A stretch of DNA of 64,000 nucleotides, taken from Dendrolimus kikuchii (lineage: Eukaryota > Arthropoda > Insecta > Lepidoptera > Lasiocampidae). Location: contig CM034392.1 in assembly GCA_019925095.2 (NCBI GenBank), positions 10,559,887 to 10,623,886 on the forward strand, given 5' to 3'. The notes beneath the pieces are model-generated. The model was not told the origin of the DNA. It did not search any database and was given only the letters and a program-made list of their open reading frames with translations. Position numbers and translations under genes: made by a program. Numbering within the stretch: the stretch's first letter is position 1; each line of letters starts with the position of its first letter. Of this stretch, positions 59,001 to 64,000 are shown piece by piece.

Positions 59001-59629
59001 TTAAAAGCAAAATCAAGTGATACGGTTCAACTATCACATGCAACTGTTATGAAGAATTTGAAGCACCGAAAGAGATATTCCAAGATGAATTAAACCTAGG
59101 TTTACAAATTATTGCGCTATTTTCTCTAAGAAATACCTACTTATAGAAACTGTTTATGAAAACAAAGCCTAATCTAATGATATAGATACCAAATTCGTAA
59201 ATACCAATTGTTATTTTTCCAATCACGGGCAAGATAAGGAACGAATTTATCAGCTTTATCGTGGAAGATTTTAATACAATACACTAAAAGGCTACTGAAT
59301 TTGTTGCTATCACGCTGATAACAATAATTTATTTATATAAATACTTGAAAGGTGATCAGCTTTATATTGAATGAAAATAAAAATTTTAAGGTCAATTTTT
59401 TTTTAAATTACAACAATAAATCAGGAATAAATAAAATAAAAAGAATAAATAAGACATTAGACAACGTAATTAACATAAACTTTACAGTTACAGTCAGACA
59501 ATAAGCCATTAAACTTAAACAAAATTCCTAGTTTTCCTTGAATTATTGAATGTGTATTACACGTGATTTAGTTTGATCTAATACTATCTATATAGTATAT
59601 ATATAATATCTATATATACATATAATATA

Positions 59630-59885
59630 TATGCTTCAGCTGAAGACGTCAAACGGCGAAATATGGAGCCTTAGGAAGGGGTTACATATTTGTGCCGTTT
59701 CGGGTTGAAACATTAGGTCCGTAGGGTCCGTCACCAAAGAGTTTCTTTAAAGACATATGTAAGAAACTCTTTTACACTACCCGTAATCAAAAGGCCGACT
59801 GATATTTTGCACAACAAATAAGTATTGCTATATAGCGTGGCAATGCAGCCAGCCTTCTGGGCACGTTCCCCGTTGGCAATGACCT
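59630..59885 (+). repeat. Possible LINE remnant
   Basis: Near 59840-59882 one frame reads NAASLLGTFPVGND, which resembles a C-terminal block seen in some insect LINE proteins. The remainder is not recognisable. Confidence 0.25.
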
Positions 59886-59948
59886 GCTACATAATGTATT
59901 TTAGTTTCAATGTCTTTGTGTCTTTTTTACTAATATAATAATAACCCG

Positions 59949-60226
<278 letters not shown>

Positions 60227-60351
60227 ATGTATAAACTTGTTTAGTGGCTCATACACTCACGTTTCAGCGCAGCACCGCACCGAATCCTGGTAAGAAATAA
60301 TTAACTAGTTTTACAAAACTAATTACCAGATTAAACATAAAAACCGAAACG

Positions 60352-60480
60352 AAGCCATCGTAAGGAAACTTGCACATCGAGATATGATGTATAAGAATCA
60401 CCTACTCGCCTTAGACAAACTTTGCGGGTTACCGTCCGCTCTCCCAAAATAGACCCAAGACCAGCGGCGGAACTTTCAAG
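60352..60480 (+). mobile_element. SINE family H, 3' part
   Basis: 'gaaacttgcacatcgagata', 'ccgccttagacaaac'-like and 'taccgtccgctctcccaaaa' follow the body of 45221. The head is missing. Confidence 0.55.
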
Positions 60481-61002
60481 AGTTGCTATTATATGGATAG
60501 TTCCACAACCTTCTCAATGCTTGAAGATAAAAATATTATAATATTACAAAATATAGGTATTCATAGGTAAATTAACTTCAAAACAGGCTTCCTTTTGCCA
60601 TTAATTGAGAATTTCTGCCAAGAACACAAACATGTCAAATACATACGAGTAAGTCCGCTATTGAACTACCAATATTAACAACTCCAACAGACCGTACTTT
60701 ACCTAATTAGCCACGCTTGTAATATTGTGGTTTTGCTAGAAATCTTGGACCAGAACGGTACTCAAATGACGGACTGTACAAAACTGGAGACAATTTATGT
60801 TCTAATACATTAAACAATAGCTTTATCTACCAGTTCACAGCGCTTCATTGTTACTTATACTAAACACTGCAAATGTTGTACAATAAATCGTGTCTTACGA
60901 CTAATGATATGTATAATGGCCATATGAAACTGAGATTTCACATGCCACTGTGTGTATAATATTATTTTCTTGACAATATATACATACATACGTTACAGTC
61001 TA

Positions 61003-61080
61003 CCAACAACAACTCTACCACCCGCACTGTTATACACTTGTTTTGCCAGTCTCCTTTCGTCCATTCTCACATATCTTTCA
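61003..61080 (-). pseudogene. LINE C-terminal fragment, upstream of the B tail
   Basis: The minus strand reads VRMDERRLAKQVYNSAGGRV, a motif found in LINE pol proteins shortly before the GRGRPR and RACMTRVMNV regions that LINE-B shows. Only about 25 residues survive. Confidence 0.45.
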
Positions 61081-63261
61081 CAACTTTTGTTATTACATCT
61101 TTTTTCAAACAACAACGTTCCTTATCATTATCATATTATTCTTCATCATGTCATTCAACTTAACCTTAAATACATTAAAACTAACAGAATTTCTTGCTTT
61201 CTTAAATTGTACACCTTAGTCCTCGTTTACATAATGCCCAGTTCCACGGCAGCATTAACAGGGAAGTGAGCAACGCGAGTATCAAATGTTCTAACATGTT
61301 GCGTTTACACATGGCAAATTGAAGACAAAGAAGTTTAAAGTTTTATTTCACGTCATATCTACTCAGTTGCTAGAAGATACTGTTACTTGTAATTCACAGA
61401 TGAGCGAATAAAAGTATAGACGAAGCCCACGTGTACAAAAAATTAAGCATTCAAAAAATACTTGTGTGCATATACTTATGTATAGTTGAGCTCTTGTAAG
61501 AAGACCCATTTGAAGTTTCATATAAATGGTGACGAACTAACTTTGTACCAGTATCAAAACAATTTATATCAAATTAAAACACCATTGCTAGCTTATTTCT
61601 TTAGAAACAAACACATGACAACGTTATGTTTGTAAACACATTTTTTCCTTAAATATTAATTATGTGACCAAGAGATTGATGTATAATCGAAAAGTTTAAG
61701 CATAAATCGTAAGTAAGTTATTTATCATAAACGGCAACGAAACGTCAATTTTTAAAAAAAATAATAAACAGCTTTATATTAATCGATTCGGTAATGTGTG
61801 ATTACCTATATCGATTCCAATTGTTAATTAATTAATATCAGTTTGACAGATGCCAAATGTGGCTTTATATAATGGCCGAACTATAAGTACTTATACACGA
61901 AGTCTGTGTGTTTAATAGTAATGTATCCATTGCAAACTATTCCCCCTTTATCTGTAATAATCGAAAATTAATATTAAGTTCTCGTAACCTTTGCGATCGG
62001 CGTCCTATAACTGTAGGTTAAGTGAAATAAATATTTTAAACCATATAAATAAATCCATATTTTAAATTTAAGTATAATATGTCTGCATATTCGTTAAATC
62101 AATATTAGTTAAATCATTAGGCCTAGGTAGAACGTTGGCCTACAAGTTTCTTATCAAAGGTCTCTGAGTTCAGTCGAAAGGTTACAACATATAGCCATAT
62201 AGTATCCATTAAAAGATCATTTGAGATTATGTGTAGACTGCAGACTAAATAAAAGTTCATTAGAATATGTCATATAAATTTTGCAAGGATATCTGCGATT
62301 GGCAACGATAACCAGTTATCTTTGTCTTTGGTTGAATTTTTTTGTTTATCTATCTTTATATTTTGATGTAAACTTTGTAAGACTCCCGAGAGCCGGTGTC
62401 TGAAAAGATAATTAAATTTTAATTTTAACGAACTGATAAACGTTGTATAACTATTATGAATTGGAGTTTTAAACCATACTTAATCTAAACATTAATTTAA
62501 TATTCTCCTGTGATAAGGTTAGTGGATATACCGGACGGTATTTTCAGAGAACCTTTTATATACTGAAATTGTTGCACAAGTGGAAATCAATAAAATATTA
62601 AATAATACTATAATTATAATTTAGACTCCATTAGCACAAACATAGGTTACCGACCCTCTATATTTTAACCCTAATGCTAAACGATAAATCGTGGTGTTTT
62701 AAAAACCATATGTCATATGTCTACTTAAATTCATGAAGAAACATTTAACACGTTGAACGCAGGAAAAATATTTGTTAAAAAAAAATCTATTCTAGGTGCT
62801 TCTGAGGTTTTGTATTTCAAGTTAAAGTTTCACAACTGTACATACAATTCGTGCATTTCTAATCAAAGAGTTTGACATCTGATACTTTCACGACGAAGCT
62901 GTAGACCAGAAGTGTTAACGGAAACAAATGAGCTGCTGCCTCGTGAAGGCTAAGTGTAACTGTTTGTGATAAAGCATTATCAGCTTTTATTCTTTGATTT
63001 AAGATTTGTTTTAGAGTGATAGGTGTTAAGGTAAGTAGAGACGTTCTCCACGGAATACAATGCATGCTATAGCATCCGCAACAGGTCGGTTGGTGAGACA
63101 TTTGACACATCCTCGTTTACAATATTATGTACATGTAAACGACTACTATTTTGTCTACATTTATCTATTAATGGAACCGTTCTATAACTGTAAAGAAATC
63201 TGAAACAAATCTTGATACAAAATCAGTAACCTGGTCCTTGTCTCCGTTTAGAGAGTGGTAG
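61081..63261. other. 2.2-kb AT-rich tract, no gene recognised
   Basis: Holds the short segment at 61241-61280 related to 23703-23762. Otherwise nothing was recognised. Confidence 0.3.
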
Positions 63262-63370
63262 CACATTGATAGCAACTTTGGTGTTGCAAATGTCCATAGG
63301 CGATGGTAACCGCTTTCCATCACGTGAGTTGTCTGCCTATCTGCTGAACTCGAGCAATAAAATTAAAAAA
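63262..63370 (+). repeat. Family A 3' end, plus strand
   Basis: 'ggtgttgcaaatgtccatag' to 'gagcaataaaattaaaaaa': the A-tail third of family A in plus orientation, 5'-truncated. Confidence 0.75.
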
Positions 63371-64000
63371 GGCTATTCTAAATTCTTCCACGTATACTCC
63401 ATCTTCCCGATAATATCACCGGTGAGATCTACTTACATATAGATCTCATCGTCTCAGAAGTTCGTTTGCGAGTGAGTATAGTAAACCCTCACGCAATACC
63501 TTACGATAAAACCATCACACAAGGTCCACCGTTAAGCACTATCATAAATCATCAAATCTATTCGAATTCCTTTACCCTTCGTTTATTAATTACACGGGTG
63601 AGATGTCCTCGCCCCCCTCCGCCCGGGCACCCATCTTCTCCCCCTTAAGCCCTCACTAACGCCAATAACTTGTTTATCGCGCGACTGCGGAAACTAGATT
63701 CCTAACTCTGATCGGAAAATATCCCCCGAATTTCCGACGTCTCCGGCGGGACTCCCTATAGAATTACAACTAATGTTACTACAAAAATCATTTGCATGTA
63801 TACTGAAGTATATTCTCTTGTAGTTTCACTATTGCTTTTACAAATAGAATTATGTAAAGCACCATTTCAGACACAAAATACGTATTTCTTCGCGTTGGAA
63901 ATAATTGTTATTTTCTTTTAGGTAAACTACATATTTATGTCCAGTATAAAAAAAGACAATAATTTAAGTTTCTGTATATATACCATTTAATGAAGTATGA
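63371..64000. other. Tract with C-rich patch, no gene recognised
   Basis: Contains an 8-bp-stem hairpin (tgagatct/agatctca, 63423-63448) and a C-rich patch at about 63605-63650. No coding signal. Confidence 0.3.

Overview
This window reads as AT-rich, repeat-dense insect DNA, most probably from a moth or butterfly. The evidence is the mix of repeats: tRNA-headed SINEs, RTE-like and CR1/Jockey-like LINE remnants, Helitron-type ends (TC...CTAG|T), a mariner, a palindromic repeat with the 'ccgacgtttcggccac' core, and LINE 3' ends carrying (TATG)n tails, a set I associate with Lepidoptera. I see no convincing host protein-coding gene, rRNA or stand-alone tRNA gene, so the window is best read as intergenic or long-intron sequence. 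Almost every open frame that can be interpreted belongs to a transposable element.

Layout: 1-9.9 kb holds a ~310-bp SINE-like family (called A here), a 5'-truncated RTE-like LINE with a 14-bp target-site duplication, three CR1/Jockey-like 3' ends and tails of a second LINE (B). 10-20 kb is AT-rich with a short inverted-repeat element, more A and B copies, old copies of a repeat called F and two Helitron-like pieces. 20-21 kb holds a GC-rich element that looks like an internally deleted PIF/Harbinger transposon. 21-36 kb is a patchwork of A, B, C, D, E, F, G, H, M and Helitron copies. 36-43 kb centres on a ~1.47-kb foldback element flanked by an 8-9 bp direct repeat, with a dead mariner inserted in one arm. 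43.8-44.7 kb is the longest CR1/Jockey-like RT remnant. 45-64 kb adds SINEs, a long Helitron-like copy, large TA and GT microsatellites, a perfect 79-bp-arm palindrome, a hAT-like element carrying a nested repeat, and a compact Helitron.

Several insertions can be defined to the base from duplicated target sites: RTE at 1141-1953, LINE-B at 13816-13865 and 23979-24169, and the foldback at 38917-41667. Nesting gives a relative order: mariner after foldback, LINE-B after repeat F, repeat E after the hAT-like element. Family letters are my own labels. Clade names rest on protein motifs read by eye and were not checked against a database.
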